From the NCBI GenBank assembly GCA_013416795.1, contig RQSC01000029.1:345983-409982 (forward strand): a DNA stretch of 64,000 nt, given 5' to 3'. This DNA is from Prasinococcaceae sp. CCMP 1430. Taxonomy: Eukaryota; Prasinodermophyta; Palmophyllophyceae; Prasinococcales; Prasinococcaceae. Under the pieces are notes generated by a model. It was not told where the DNA came from. It saw only the letters and a program-made list of their open reading frames with translations, and did not search any database. The position numbers and the translations under genes are program-made. Positions 1 to 10,783 of the stretch are shown here, piece after piece (within the stretch, counting starts at the first letter, position 1; each line of letters begins with the position of its first letter).

Positions 1-1556
1 GCGGCGCGATCCCGCGGCATTCAAATCCGTCACAAAAATGGCCCGTTTCGCACCCGCGAATCGCGCGCGGGCGCCGCCGAAACGCGCGCGCGAACCGGCG
101 ATAGCGCGCGCGCGCGCGCGCGCGGGCGCGCGCGCGCGCTCCCGTCCACGAAATTCTCGGTTCCGCGACAGGGCGAATATCTTTGCAGTATCCGCGCGCC
201 AAACGCCGCGATGTAACCTCCTTTCATGTACACATTTTCACGGAAGAAGTACGCGCTATATGACGTAACAAACACCTATAGATGCTATCTGACCTATCTC
301 ATAAGACGCGTCAAAATATATCCTTATGATCTACATTTGAAGACTATAATGTATTTTGATGTGTAAAAAAGGATTCCGGATAGGTTTGGATGAGATGCGG
401 TATCCATGGTTTTGGCCTCATGAGAATATGAGGTGCAGAGCGCGCGAATTCGGGGGCGCGCGGGCGGGCGCGCGTGGAACCCAAATAATGGAATCCAATG
501 TCCTATGCGATATCCAAATACCATCTTAGATGTACAATATCCAATGAGGATTCCGCAGGGGTGCGGCGCGACCCGCGGCGGCCGCCGCGCGCGCGCGGTG
601 TGTGGCGGCGGATCTGCCCGATTGGTGGGCCAGCAGAGCTTTGCCGCCACCCTGGGTGCCCAGCCGGCCGGCATGCCTGCCACGCCGGCCGCGGTGCACC
701 TGACTGGCAGAAGCCTTCAGTCGTCGGAGTAGGAGTACTGCAGTAGTCCGGTAGCTTGAGTGGTCACCGCCGCGCGACAGCCCGACAGACCGACGCAGGA
801 CCGGCAGCACCCGGCTGGCCGGTCGGCTCGGATGTGAGTGCGGCGTTCACCCTGGATGGGGTTCAGTCGGTTGTCGCCATACTTCGGTCGGCTGGACGCA
901 ACACAGCACGAGCCAGCCAGGGTGTGGTGAGGGTGCGCGCTCGCACAGCCACCGCTCACATGGCATGACGCCGCGACCTCGTGATGGTGATGGCGCATCG
1001 CCTCGGGCGCAAACGGCGTATCAAAATGCATGCGCGGCGGCGCCGGCCGCCGGCCGCGATGCTGATCCGCAATTCGAAGGCGGATTTGCCATCAGAACGC
1101 CGATGCATGCGAGATCGCCATCAAAACCCGCCCCATGGCGCGGTGCGGAATTATGTAAGGCGGATTTGCCATCAGAACGTCGATGCATGCGAGATCGCCA
1201 TCAAAACCCGCCCTTCGGCGAGGTGCGGAATTATGTAAGGCAAATTTGCCATCAGAACGCCGATGCATGCGAGATCGCCATCAAAAAGCGGCGGCGGCAC
1301 GCGCCCACGTCCCCGCCGCCGCCACCCCTCCCGGCGAGGGTATTGATAAAAAAAACCAAACCCTAAAAAAGAAAAAAGAATGGAAAAAAGGCGCGCGATG
1401 TGTGTGGGCAAAACAAACGCATCCTTGATCAATAAAATAAATAAATAAATATTAAATAAAATAAAATGGGCGCGCGTCGCGTCGCGCGATCGGTGCGGGG
1501 GCGGGGGGGCGCGTGCCACACAGCGCGCGCTCGCAACGCCCGCCGCCCCGCCCGCC
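1..1556. other. Intergenic stretch without a recognised gene
   Basis: No reading frame here resembles a known family. The stretch holds CG-alternating low-complexity DNA (about 60-150), an AT-richer patch (about 230-560), the 80-base tandem repeat listed separately, and an A/T-rich block (about 1345-1470) just upstream of the eS26 gene that could be its promoter region. No clear TATA box was identified. Confidence 0.6.
1077..1286. repeat. 80-base tandem repeat, about 2.6 copies
   Basis: Units begin at 1077, 1157 and 1237, giving an exact 80-base period. Each unit contains GGATTTGCCATCAGAACG, then GATGCATGCGAGATCGCCAT and CAAAACCCGCC. Copies one and two differ at only a few positions; copy three is partial and ends in the CAAAA tract. 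The GATGGCG...CGCATGCAT core (reverse strand) is shared with the palindrome at 48648-48692, so this looks like a local amplification of a dispersed element. It has no coding potential that I trust. Confidence 0.85.
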
Positions 1557-2606
1557 ATGGTGGTCAAGCGCCGCAACCACGGCCGCAGCCGCAAGAACTG
1601 CGGCAGCTCGGGCAAGCTCGTCAGCTGCGATGGCTGCGGCAGCCGCGTCGCCAAGGACAAGGTGCGGCGGCGGCGACGGCGGCGCGGACCGCGCGGCGCC
1701 CTTTTTTTTTTTTTTGCCTGTTAGGTCGCCCTGGCCCCGGGGGGAGGGGAGGGGCGGCTGGAGGTCAGGCGGGTGCCGCGCGCGCCCCTCGCGGCGGGCC
1801 GCATGAGGCACGGGAGAGGGCGTGCATCTCTCCGCTTCGCGCGCGCGGCGCGCGCCGGCGGGTCGGAGGCCCGTTGCGCGGCGCCGAACGCTGTCCCCTG
1901 CGCGCGCGCTCCCCATTTTTAGGGATACTTGTGCCTGCGCACGACGTGGGTGAAGCCGGCGCGCGCTGCCCGCGGCAGCGAGCCTCCTACGGCGGCGCGG
2001 AGCGTCTGCGGGGGCGCCACGAGCCCCGCGCCGGGAAGTTCCCTCCCTCCCCCTCCCCCGCGCGCCCGACGGCGGCGACGCACGAGCGACGGCGCGATCG
2101 GGCCTCGCTGCGCCGCTGCCCACGGGTGTGAGTGCGGCGCACCGGCGACGCCCATCCTCCCCTGGCGCTGACGAATGTGGGCACGCCTCCCGCCGCACGC
2201 GGCATCCGCTCGCTTGCTGCTGCCCCCCACCCCCCCCGCGTGCTCGCAATGCATGTGCTTCGGCGCCTCGCAGGCGGTCAAGCGCTTCCGCGTGACCAAC
2301 ATGGTCGAGTCGTCCGCGATCCGCGATCTCCGCGACGCGTCGATGTACGAGGAGTACACGCTCCCGAAGATGTACCGCAAGATGACGTACTGCGTTGGCT
2401 GCGCCATTCACCAGCGTGTGGTGCGTGGCCGCAGCAAGAAGACCGGTGCGCGCAAGGACCGCACCCCGCCCATGCGCCCGCGCCAGCTCGAGCAGAAGTT
2501 CAGCAAGGACAAGGAGCGCGAGAACAGGTCGGCCCCGGCCAACATCCCGGGCAACACGCCCGCGCCCGCGGCTGCCGCGGCTGCCGCGCCCGAGCAGACT
2601 GCGTAA
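1557..2606 (+). CDS. RPS26: Ribosomal protein eS26 (RPS26), two exons
   Basis: Cytosolic 40S subunit protein that lines the mRNA exit channel. Exon 1 is 1557-1661 (35 codons, starting MVVKRRNHGRSRKN) and exon 2 is 2274-2606, joined in phase 0 across a GTGCGG...GCAG intron; the protein is 145 residues. The family's zinc-binding cysteines are visible as CDGCGSRV near residue 25 and YCVGCAIH in exon 2. The following VVRGRSK...RKDRTPP segment is also typical of eS26. The C-terminal tail (about 35 residues, rich in Ala and Pro) is longer than in animals. The ATG at 1557 sits in a good context and gives a start close to the usual family N-terminus. The intron is about 610 bases, contains a T-run, and is very GC-rich. 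Confidence 0.93.
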
Positions 2607-3027
2607 GCGCCAAGCGCTGCTCGCATGTGCACGAAGACTAACAAGTTTCCTCGTGGGACTAACGAGTTTCTTCCTGGGCGCCGAGAGGCGTGTCGCCATC
2701 TCTCGCGCGCTGCGCGCGATCGCGTGCGCGGCATGAGCAAGTGCACGGCGCGACGGCCGCCTGTCCTTGACATATTAGGTGCTGGGAACGCACCCGCTCT
2801 CGCTCGCTCGCGCGCGCGCGCGCAGGCGCTCGCTCCCTCGCACGGTGGCAGCGATGTGCACGAGTCGTGGTTGGGCGACCTCCACAGCCGCCTCGTCGTG
2901 GTTGGGCGACCTCCACAGCCGCCTCGCTTCGGAAGAAGCCCCGGCCGTCGGCGAACCTGGCGTCCGGCGCTTGCTACGGCCTGTCAGCCCAGAGCACACC
3001 CCGCGTAGTCCGAGTCGCTCGTTCTCA

Positions 3028-4223
3028 TTAGAAGTTGTCTTTTCGCTTGCGGGTCTCGGCCCACACCTCGCCGAGCGGGCGGCCGGCCATGCCGATGCAC
3101 TCCTGCAGCGCAGGCGAGTCGGGGCGGAGGAAGGGGTTGGTCGCCTGCCGCGGGGCGAGAGAATGCAGCGGCGTGAGCACCGCGTGGACATGTGCGCGGT
3201 GCGCGCGCGCGTGCCGTTGCGGCCGCCCGGCCGCGCGCGCGCGCGCACCTTCTCGAGCGCCATGGTAGTGGGCACTGTCGCCGCGCCACGCTCGCGCATG
3301 GCGGCGACCTCTGCAACGCGCGCCTGGAGGGCAGCGTTGGTCGGCTCCACAGACATTGCGAAGCGTCCGTTGGCGGCGGTGTATTCTACGGCGTGCGATA
3401 GCGCGAGCGCGCGGGCGGGCGCGGGCGCGCGGTGTGAGCATCCGAGCACAAGCGCTCACACACGCCGGAACACCATGCTCGCGCCCCACGCGCATTGGCG
3501 CTCACCGTGGGCGCAGTATACCGTGGTGTCGTCGGGCAGCGCAAGCAGCTTCTGCAAGCTGTCCCACATCTGCCCAGGTGTGCCCTCGAACAGGCGCCCG
3601 CAGCCCATGGAGAAGAGCGTGTCGCCCGAGAAGAGCGCGCGCGCGTCCTCGAAGTAGTACACGATGTGTCCGCGCGTATGGCCCGGCGTGAAGATGACGC
3701 GGGCACGCTGGCTGCCGAATTCGTACGTGTCACCGTCGGACACGCCCACGTCGCGCCCAGTGATGCGCTCGTCGATCATGGGGCCCACTACGATGCAGCC
3801 GTACTTCTCTTTGAGCTCGAGGTTGCCGCCGACGTGGTCGGCGTGGTGGTGCGTGTTGAGGATGTGTGTAAGAGTCCAACCCCGCTCCTCGAGTGCGGCG
3901 ACGACGGGCGCAACCTCGGGAGTGTCCACGACGGCCGTCGCGCCCGTCGCAGCGTCGCGCACCAGCCAGGCATAATTGTCGCTCAGGCACGGCACGCGCA
4001 CCACCTCGAGCGCAGACGACATGGCCGCGGACTGCGCAGGCGAGAGAGACGCCGCGCAGCGCTGCGGAGCAGACTGCGGGAGAACGCGCGCGCGGGGGGG
4101 CGTGCCGCGCACCGTGGACGTCAGCGCGCGCAAGGCCTCGCCCACCACCGTCGATTCCGCGACCAGCGCGCCCGCGCGTCCGCGCTCCTGCCCGGTACGC
4201 TCGCCCGCCCCCCACGCCAACAT
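3028..4223 (-). CDS. Hydroxyacylglutathione hydrolase (glyoxalase II), three exons
   Basis: Metallo-beta-lactamase-fold enzyme that hydrolyses S-lactoylglutathione to lactate and glutathione, the second step of methylglyoxal detoxification. Exons on the minus strand are 4223 (or 4022)-3506, 3385-3249 and 3144-3028. The metal-binding motif THHHADHVGG, then HTRGH, SGDTLF and the HEYT signature are present; HEYT is split by intron 1 (CAH|EYT), which confirms the join. The C-terminal WAETRKRKDNF matches the family end. The ATG at 4022 (MSSALEVV) gives a cytosolic-length protein; the in-frame ATG at 4223 adds 67 Arg/Ala/Ser-rich residues that could be an organelle leader. The N gap at 4251 lies just upstream, so more 5' sequence may be missing. 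Confidence 0.92.
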
Positions 4224-4250
4224 GCTCGCGCGCTCGCGCGCTCGCGCGCG

Positions 4251-4251
4251 N
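4251..4251. other. Assembly gap (single N) between glyoxalase II and glutaredoxin
   Basis: The left flank is a GCGCGCTC low-complexity run. The right flank begins directly inside a glutaredoxin exon, whose active-site exon is absent from the window. The N therefore stands for missing sequence of unknown length, not one ambiguous base. Confidence 0.8.
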
Positions 4252-4621
4252 TCTTCGAGCTCGACGAAATCAGTGCGTGTGCGCGGCGGATGCGCTCGCG
4301 CGCGAGACAGGGAGTGAGAGAGAGCCCGGGCACGCGCCTCGCTGCGGCACCCACGCGCATGCCAGAGCGTGCAGGCATCGACCCCACAGGATAAAAAGCA
4401 ATGATCCGCACAGCGCTGCGATCTGCGTCGCTGACCCGCTCTGCCGCCCCCCCGCTGCGCGCTCTGTAGCCGAGGGCGCCGCGCTGCAGGCGGTGCTGGA
4501 GGACATGACAGGGCAGCGCACGGTGCCCAACGTCTTCGTTCGTGGCGAGCACGTGGGCGGCTGCGATGACACCATGCGCCTGCAGCAGCAGGGTGCACTT
4601 GCGGGCATGCTCGAGGGCTGA
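4252..4621 (+). CDS. Glutaredoxin, 5' part lost at assembly gap
   Basis: Dithiol/monothiol oxidoreductase of the thioredoxin fold that uses glutathione. Two exons remain: 4252-4272 (FELDEI plus one base) and 4470-4621, joined in phase across a GTGCGT...TGTAG intron to read VFELDEITEGAALQ. The C-terminal half carries the hallmark MTGQRTVPNVFVRGEHVGGC, which includes the TVP cis-proline loop and the GG...D glutathione-binding motif. The CPYC/CGFS active-site exon would lie upstream and is hidden by the N at 4251, so class I or class II cannot be decided. The stop is at 4619-4621. The join is supported by phase and by the spacing usual in glutaredoxins. Confidence 0.85.
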
Positions 4622-4979
4622 GTCAACGTCGCGGCGGACGTGCGGCTGCTGCAGCGGCTGGCGAGACGCTCGGTGCGAGCTTCAGCGAGCACTGTGGAGA
4701 ACTCGCGCCGGAGGAGCGCGCTCTAACACAGGCGCAAACGCCATCGATCGCTCACCTGCTCGCTGTCGCGTAGCGTGGGCAGTCCTGTGTGTACGCATGC
4801 TCGTCGTGCGCGCTTGCGCGGGCGCGCGGGCGGCACGAGCTGATGCACAGCGCGCGGCGGCAGTGGCACGCGCGGAGGGTCTCGTAAGGACACGCCTACA
4901 AGTTATTACAGCGGCACCGCGCGCATGAGAATGGACGCACGCGGGCGCACACGGGTGCGCGAGCGAGCGCGCCGGCGGC
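4622..4979. other. Intergenic, nothing recognised
   Basis: This is the space between the convergent 3' ends of the glutaredoxin and PSRP6-like genes. I see GC-rich DNA without a family match; a GTACGCATG patch occurs near 4790. Confidence 0.5.
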
Positions 4980-5871
4980 TTACTCGGCAGCCGCGGGCAC
5001 CGCGACGTCGGTGATCTCGGTCACCTTGGTGGTGGGAGCATCGAAGACAATCTGCGTCGGCGCATCGGCGTACACGTCCGGGAAGACAGGCGGCGTGCGG
5101 TTGCGGTCCGAGGGCGTGAGCTGCAAGGGGCAAATGCCGGGAGCGGGCGAGGAGTTGGGTGCGCACAGGCGATGACACGCACGTACGTGGCGAGCGCGCA
5201 GCGAGGGGTATGGCCATGTGCACGAGGGCAGCGGTGCCGAAGGGAGCCAATCGCGGTGCCGTCAGCACATGTCTCGCAACACGTCACAGGATGCGCCGCG
5301 TCGTGGAGCGCCCCCGCCGCTGCCAGCATCGCGCGCTCGTAGCGCAAGCAAGTGCGCTGCGCAATGCCCTGCCGTGCTGCGCAATGCCTCGCGGCGGGGC
5401 GGACGCCCGCAGGCGCACGCGCGCAGCCCGAGGGGCGGCGCCGTGCTGGCGCGACGCCGCGCCCCTCCGAGCGCACGGCCGTTCGCGGAATGGCGCAGGC
5501 GAGGCCTACCGCATGTGCGCATGCGCATGCCTGGGCGCGCGCGCTCTCCAAGCACTCGTGCACGCCCCCCGAACACCACGGCCCCGACAGGCGCCGAAGG
5601 AGGGAGCGGAGGGGCGTCGGGACGGGCGGGAGAGGGGCACGGGCCGGCCCGCGCGCGCCGCGCAGCCGCCAAGGGTTTGCCCGCGCGCGCGCCCCCGAAA
5701 CCCTCCCGCACACCCCGGCCGCCGCCGCCGCGCGCCGCGCTCCCCCGCTTCCCCGCGCGCACGCGCGCATCACACCTTCTTGGGCCGCGTCTTCTTGTGG
5801 TGCTTGGTGGCCTTGTGCATCACGCGCGCGGACGTCGCCACGCGCGAGGTCGCGAGCGCCGCGAACGGCAT
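4980..5871 (-). CDS. PSRP6/cL38-like ribosomal protein, two exons
   Basis: Small basic protein of 78 residues. Exon 1 is 5871-5776 (32 codons) and exon 2 is 5120-4980, joined in phase 0 (donor GTGTGA, acceptor TTGCAG). The KATKHHKKTRPKK segment followed by LTPSDRNRTPPVFPDVYADA resembles the HH-KTRPKK...RKPxVY pattern I associate with the plant plastid ribosomal protein PSRP6 (cL38). That family assignment rests on this short motif, so a mitochondrial ribosomal protein is also possible. Only about 18 residues precede the motif, too short for a bipartite leader into a complex plastid. An upstream in-frame ATG or a missing first exon may exist. A 19-base G run (5885-5903) lies just upstream of the start. 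Confidence 0.6.
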
Positions 5872-7441
<1,570 letters not shown>

Positions 7442-7810
7442 GCAGCACCACGCCGAGCAGATGCCCCCGCCACTGTAGCTTCATTCATTCTTGCAAAGGT
7501 CCAGTCCATGCTCGCACCAGCGCGTCAATCCACCCCGCGCGCGCCGCCCACGCGCAGCGGCGCTTGCACTGCGAGGCACGGGAAGAGCGTGGCCTGCGCC
7601 CATTCGAAGCTCAGGAGCTCGCGCTCGCGCCGCCGCGCGATCCCTTGCGCGACGGCTCGCCATCGAAACGCATGCGTTTTTTGGCGCGCCATTTGAACCC
7701 TAACCGAAACATATGCACTAACCCGATACTGTACTTTCCCGACACCTTAACCCAAACCGTGCGCCAGGGCAGTGCCTGCGGGGCGCCCTCGGCGCCCGGC
7801 GGCAGGGGGG
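7442..7810. other. Intergenic with dispersed motif copy
   Basis: No gene seen. The palindromic block CCATCGAAACGCATGCGTTT (7660-7679) is a copy of the dispersed intergenic motif. An AT-richer patch with GATACTGTAC follows near 7726 and could serve the downstream prenyltransferase gene. Confidence 0.45.
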
Positions 7811-9289
7811 ATGCGCTGGACCACTGCTGCCACATGGCCGGCGGCGGCGGCGCGGGGGGCGCCCAGGGGTGGGGGTGCACCCTCTGGCATCAATGGCGCG
7901 CGCGGCGGCGCGCGCGGCAGCGCGGCTTCGGCGGCCGCGGCGGCTGCCGCGGCCGCCACCGCGGTACCGGCGGGGGGGCGCTGTGCTGCAGCGACAGGCG
8001 CGTTCGCAGGCGGGGCGGCAGCATGGGTGGAGGGACGCCCGCTGCTGGCGCTCAGGGGGCTGGGAGAGGGGTGTCTGCAGCGTTCTGGGCACCGAGCGTC
8101 TTGCGCATGGGCGAGGTGCCCCGCGCCGTTTGGCGCGCGAGAGGCCCATTCCGGCGGGCCATGCGCGCGCAGTCACCAGTACGACGGCGCGCTCGGCGCG
8201 AACGCGCGCTGCTCGAGCGCCAAGCGCCCCTACGCGCGCGGTAGCGGTGGCAGTGCGGACGGCGGCAGGACAGATGGCGCCGTGCGCGCGGCGCACGCGG
8301 GCGGACACCGCAGTGGCGAAGAAGAGGCCGAGCATCCGCCGCCGTTGCAACAGCAGCATGTCGACGCAGGGGGGCGGCCGCAGGAGGGCGAAGGGGCGCT
8401 CTCGCGCCTGCTAGCGTCGCCGTACGCGCGCCTCATGCGATTGGAGAAGCCCGCAGGCACGCTGCTGCTGTTCTGGCCGTGTGCTTGGTCGATCGCGCTC
8501 GCGGCCCCCTCGGGCTGCGCGCCCGATGCCACGCTGCTCGCGCTCTTCGGCGCCGGCGCCGTCCTGCTGCGCGGTGCGGGGTGCACCGTGAACGACCTGT
8601 GGGACCGCGACCTGGACGCGCGCGTGGAGCGCACGCGCACGCGGCCACTCGCCGCGGGTGAGGTGACGCCGCTCGCGGCCACGGCCTTCTTGGGCGCGCA
8701 GCTGCTGGCGGGGCTGCAGGTGTTGCTGCAGCTGAACGACTTCTCAAAGCTACTGGGCGCGAGCAGCCTGCTGCTGGTGGGCACCTACCCGCTCATGAAG
8801 CGGGTCATTGACTGGCCACAGGCGTTCCTTGGGCTGACGATCAACTGGGGCGCGCTGCTGGGCTGGGCAGCGGTCCACGGCGAGCTCGACGCCTCGGTGG
8901 TGCTGCCGCTCTACGCGGGCTCGGCGCTGTGGACGCTATACTACGACACGGTGTACGCGCACCAAGACAGGAAAGACGACGAGGTCGTCGGCGTGCTCTC
9001 CTCAGCGCGCGCGCTTGGGGCGGCGGGAACGCCGCCCGCGCTGGCCGCCTTTGCTGCAGGCAGCGGCGCGCTGCTGGCGGCGGCTGGTGGCGCGGCCGGG
9101 TTGGACGGAGGCGCCGCCGCTGCCGCGTACGGCGGCGGCCTCGCGGCCTCGGGGGCGCTGGTGACCACGCAGCTCGCGCGCATGGACGTGGACGACCGCG
9201 CGCAGTGCGCCGAGTTCTTCAACCAGCACGCGTACTTCGTGGGGCCGATGGTCTTCGCCGGCGCCGTCGCCGGCAAGCTGCTGGCGTGA
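7811..9289 (+). CDS. UbiA-family prenyltransferase, COQ2-like
   Basis: Membrane prenyltransferase, most like 4-hydroxybenzoate polyprenyltransferase of ubiquinone synthesis in the inner mitochondrial membrane. The conserved part starts near 8400 with [19 protein letters not shown]. The first Asp-rich motif is [15 protein letters not shown]; the second is [15 protein letters not shown]. Both are required to bind Mg-prenyl diphosphate. Many hydrophobic helices are visible, and the protein ends [10 protein letters not shown] at 9289 without obvious introns in the core. The roughly 200 residues before the core are low-complexity (Gly/Ala/Arg) and may include unrecognised intron or leader sequence. 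The in-frame ATG at 7811 is the earliest I see, but the true start is uncertain. Other UbiA members (homogentisate or protohaem transferases) fit the motif spacing less well. Confidence 0.85.
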   Translation: MRWTTAATWPAAAARGAPRGGGAPSGINGARGGARGSAASAAAAAAAAATAVPAGGRCAAATGAFAGGAAAWVEGRPLLALRGLGEGCLQRSGHRASCAWARCPAPFGAREAHSGGPCARSHQYDGALGANARCSSAKRPYARGSGGSADGGRTDGAVRAAHAGGHRSGEEEAEHPPPLQQQHVDAGGRPQEGEGALSRLLASPYARLMRLEKPAGTLLLFWPCAWSIALAAPSGCAPDATLLALFGAGAVLLRGAGCTVNDLWDRDLDARVERTRTRPLAAGEVTPLAATAFLGAQLLAGLQVLLQLNDFSKLLGASSLLLVGTYPLMKRVIDWPQAFLGLTINWGALLGWAAVHGELDASVVLPLYAGSALWTLYYDTVYAHQDRKDDEVVGVLSSARALGAAGTPPALAAFAAGSGALLAAAGGAAGLDGGAAAAAYGGGLAASGALVTTQLARMDVDDRAQCAEFFNQHAYFVGPMVFAGAVAGKLLA

Positions 9290-9624
9290 GCCCGGAGCCG
9301 CCCGCGCCTCGGCCTCGCACGGCGCCTCTCGACGTTACGGTTACTTTTTAGGGATGCATCTTAGACTAGGGTTAGATTGTTAGATTTGGGGTCGCGTCAT
9401 CCGTTTTTTGAGGTCACATCGAATTCATCTGTAACATGCAGATAGCGATTTGGAATGCTTGCACGGTTATTGTTTGGATAAGCTAAGCCTCACCACCCTC
9501 CGGCGACGTGGCTGTGTGTGTACGGGGGGCACGTGCGTGCCACTCTGAGCGCGAGGTCGGGCGCTGGCAGCCCCTCTCGGAGGAGGAGGGCGGTGCGCGG
9601 GTGGGGCTGACACGAGGCGGCGCG
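9290..9624. other. Intergenic, AT-richer 3' region
   Basis: An AT-rich patch at about 9340-9480 contains TTTTTAGGGATGC and CTAGGGTTAG. It probably holds the 3' end of the prenyltransferase transcript. No gene is visible. Confidence 0.4.
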
Positions 9625-10615
9625 ATGGTGGCGGCGGCGCGAGGTGCGCGGCTGAGCGGGCATGCGCGGCGGCGCGCGCGCGCGGGCGTGGCTGCGTCGG
9701 CGCGCGCACAGCGGGCGTCCGTGCAGGCTGCGTCGGCGCGCGCACAGCGCGCGTCCGCGCCGTGGCCCGCCGCAGTGGCGGCAGCGGCGGCAGTCGCACT
9801 CTCTGCCGCCGCGCCAGGCGCCGCACTTGCGAGAGACCTGGAAGAGGTGGGGCCAGACCTCAACAAGCCTGACAGATGTAGCGTGGAGAGGCTCTCTGAT
9901 TTCAGAGACTTCAGGGAGAACTACTCTCTCGAGGTGGCGGGCGGCAGCGCGCCAGAGGTACGCGCGTGCGCGCGCGCGACCCCCCGCGCACGCGATACCT
10001 CCTTCGCTGTACGCTGACGACAGGTTCTGCGCGCCCAACGCGCCCGCGGCGCACGCAGGCCGAGGTTGACGTGCGCGGATGCGACTTCAGCGGCCTCGAC
10101 CTGCACGGCGCGACGCTCAGCGCAATCAACGCTGCTGGAGCGAGCTTCGAGGGGTCCGACCTGTCGGATGCCATCCTCACGCGCGCCTACCTCCGTCGGG
10201 CGAACCTGAAAGGGGCCAACTTGACTAGCGCCACGCTGTACGAGGTGCGTTGAGTCTGCGATGACGCGTGCGTCGCTCGCGCGCATGCACTGGGTAGCTG
10301 TGAGCCGTGCGCGGGGTGCTGACCCAACATGGCTGTGGCCTCCACGCGTATGCGCGGGCGCGCGCGAATGCATGCCGCGGGGCGCCACAGACGCAGCTGC
10401 AGGGCGCCGACGTCCGCGATGCCTCCTTCGAGAATGCGCTCATGAGCGGCGTGTTCTTCGGGAAGGACGAAGGGCAGGTTGATGCGCACTCCAACGAGTT
10501 CGCGCAGATGGAGGGCGCGAACCTTGACGCCATCTTCTCGCGTAGCGACGTGCGCGAGCTCTGCACCAACCCTACGCTCGACGACATGCAAAAGGGTTTT
10601 TACCTGGGATGCTAG
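9625..10615 (+). CDS. Thylakoid-lumen pentapeptide-repeat protein, three exons
   Basis: Exons are 9625-9957, 10059-10244 and 10391-10615, all phase 0; about 247 residues. The N-terminus is Arg/Ala/Ser-rich and is followed by a hydrophobic stretch (AAVAAAAAVALSAAAPGAALA) before RDLEEVGPDLNKPDRC, as expected for a lumen-targeting leader. Exons 2 and 3 encode successive A(D/N)LxX pentapeptides, for example ANLKG ANLTS ATLYE | TQLQG ADVRD ASFEN; the repeat register crosses the intron exactly, which fixes the exon 3 start. The end, LCTNPTLDDMQKGFYLGC, resembles the C-terminus of plant lumenal pentapeptide proteins (TL17/TL15 type). The biochemical role of this family is not established. ATG 9625 is the first in frame. 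Confidence 0.85.
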
Positions 10616-10783
10616 ATGCCCCAGCCCCCATCACGCGCCACGCACGCACACACCGCGGCGGCGCGCACGCATGAGAGCGGCGCAACTGCCACCGCCCGTG
10701 CGCACAGACGCCTCAGTGTGTACAAGAGACGATGTACGTGTACAAGGAAAATACATATGTGTGCGAACGCCTACCTCGCCCGC

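Noticed and set aside
38-275. Overlapping open frames in the CG-alternating left end
   Set aside because: Products are Arg/Ala strings from a dinucleotide repeat, with no family match and no plausible splice signals.
1077-1286. CRISPR array
   Set aside because: Units are contiguous 80-base copies without unique spacers, in eukaryotic DNA.
9340-9400. Interstitial telomere-like TTTAGGG / CTAGGGTTAG
   Set aside because: Only one or two degenerate units; not an array.
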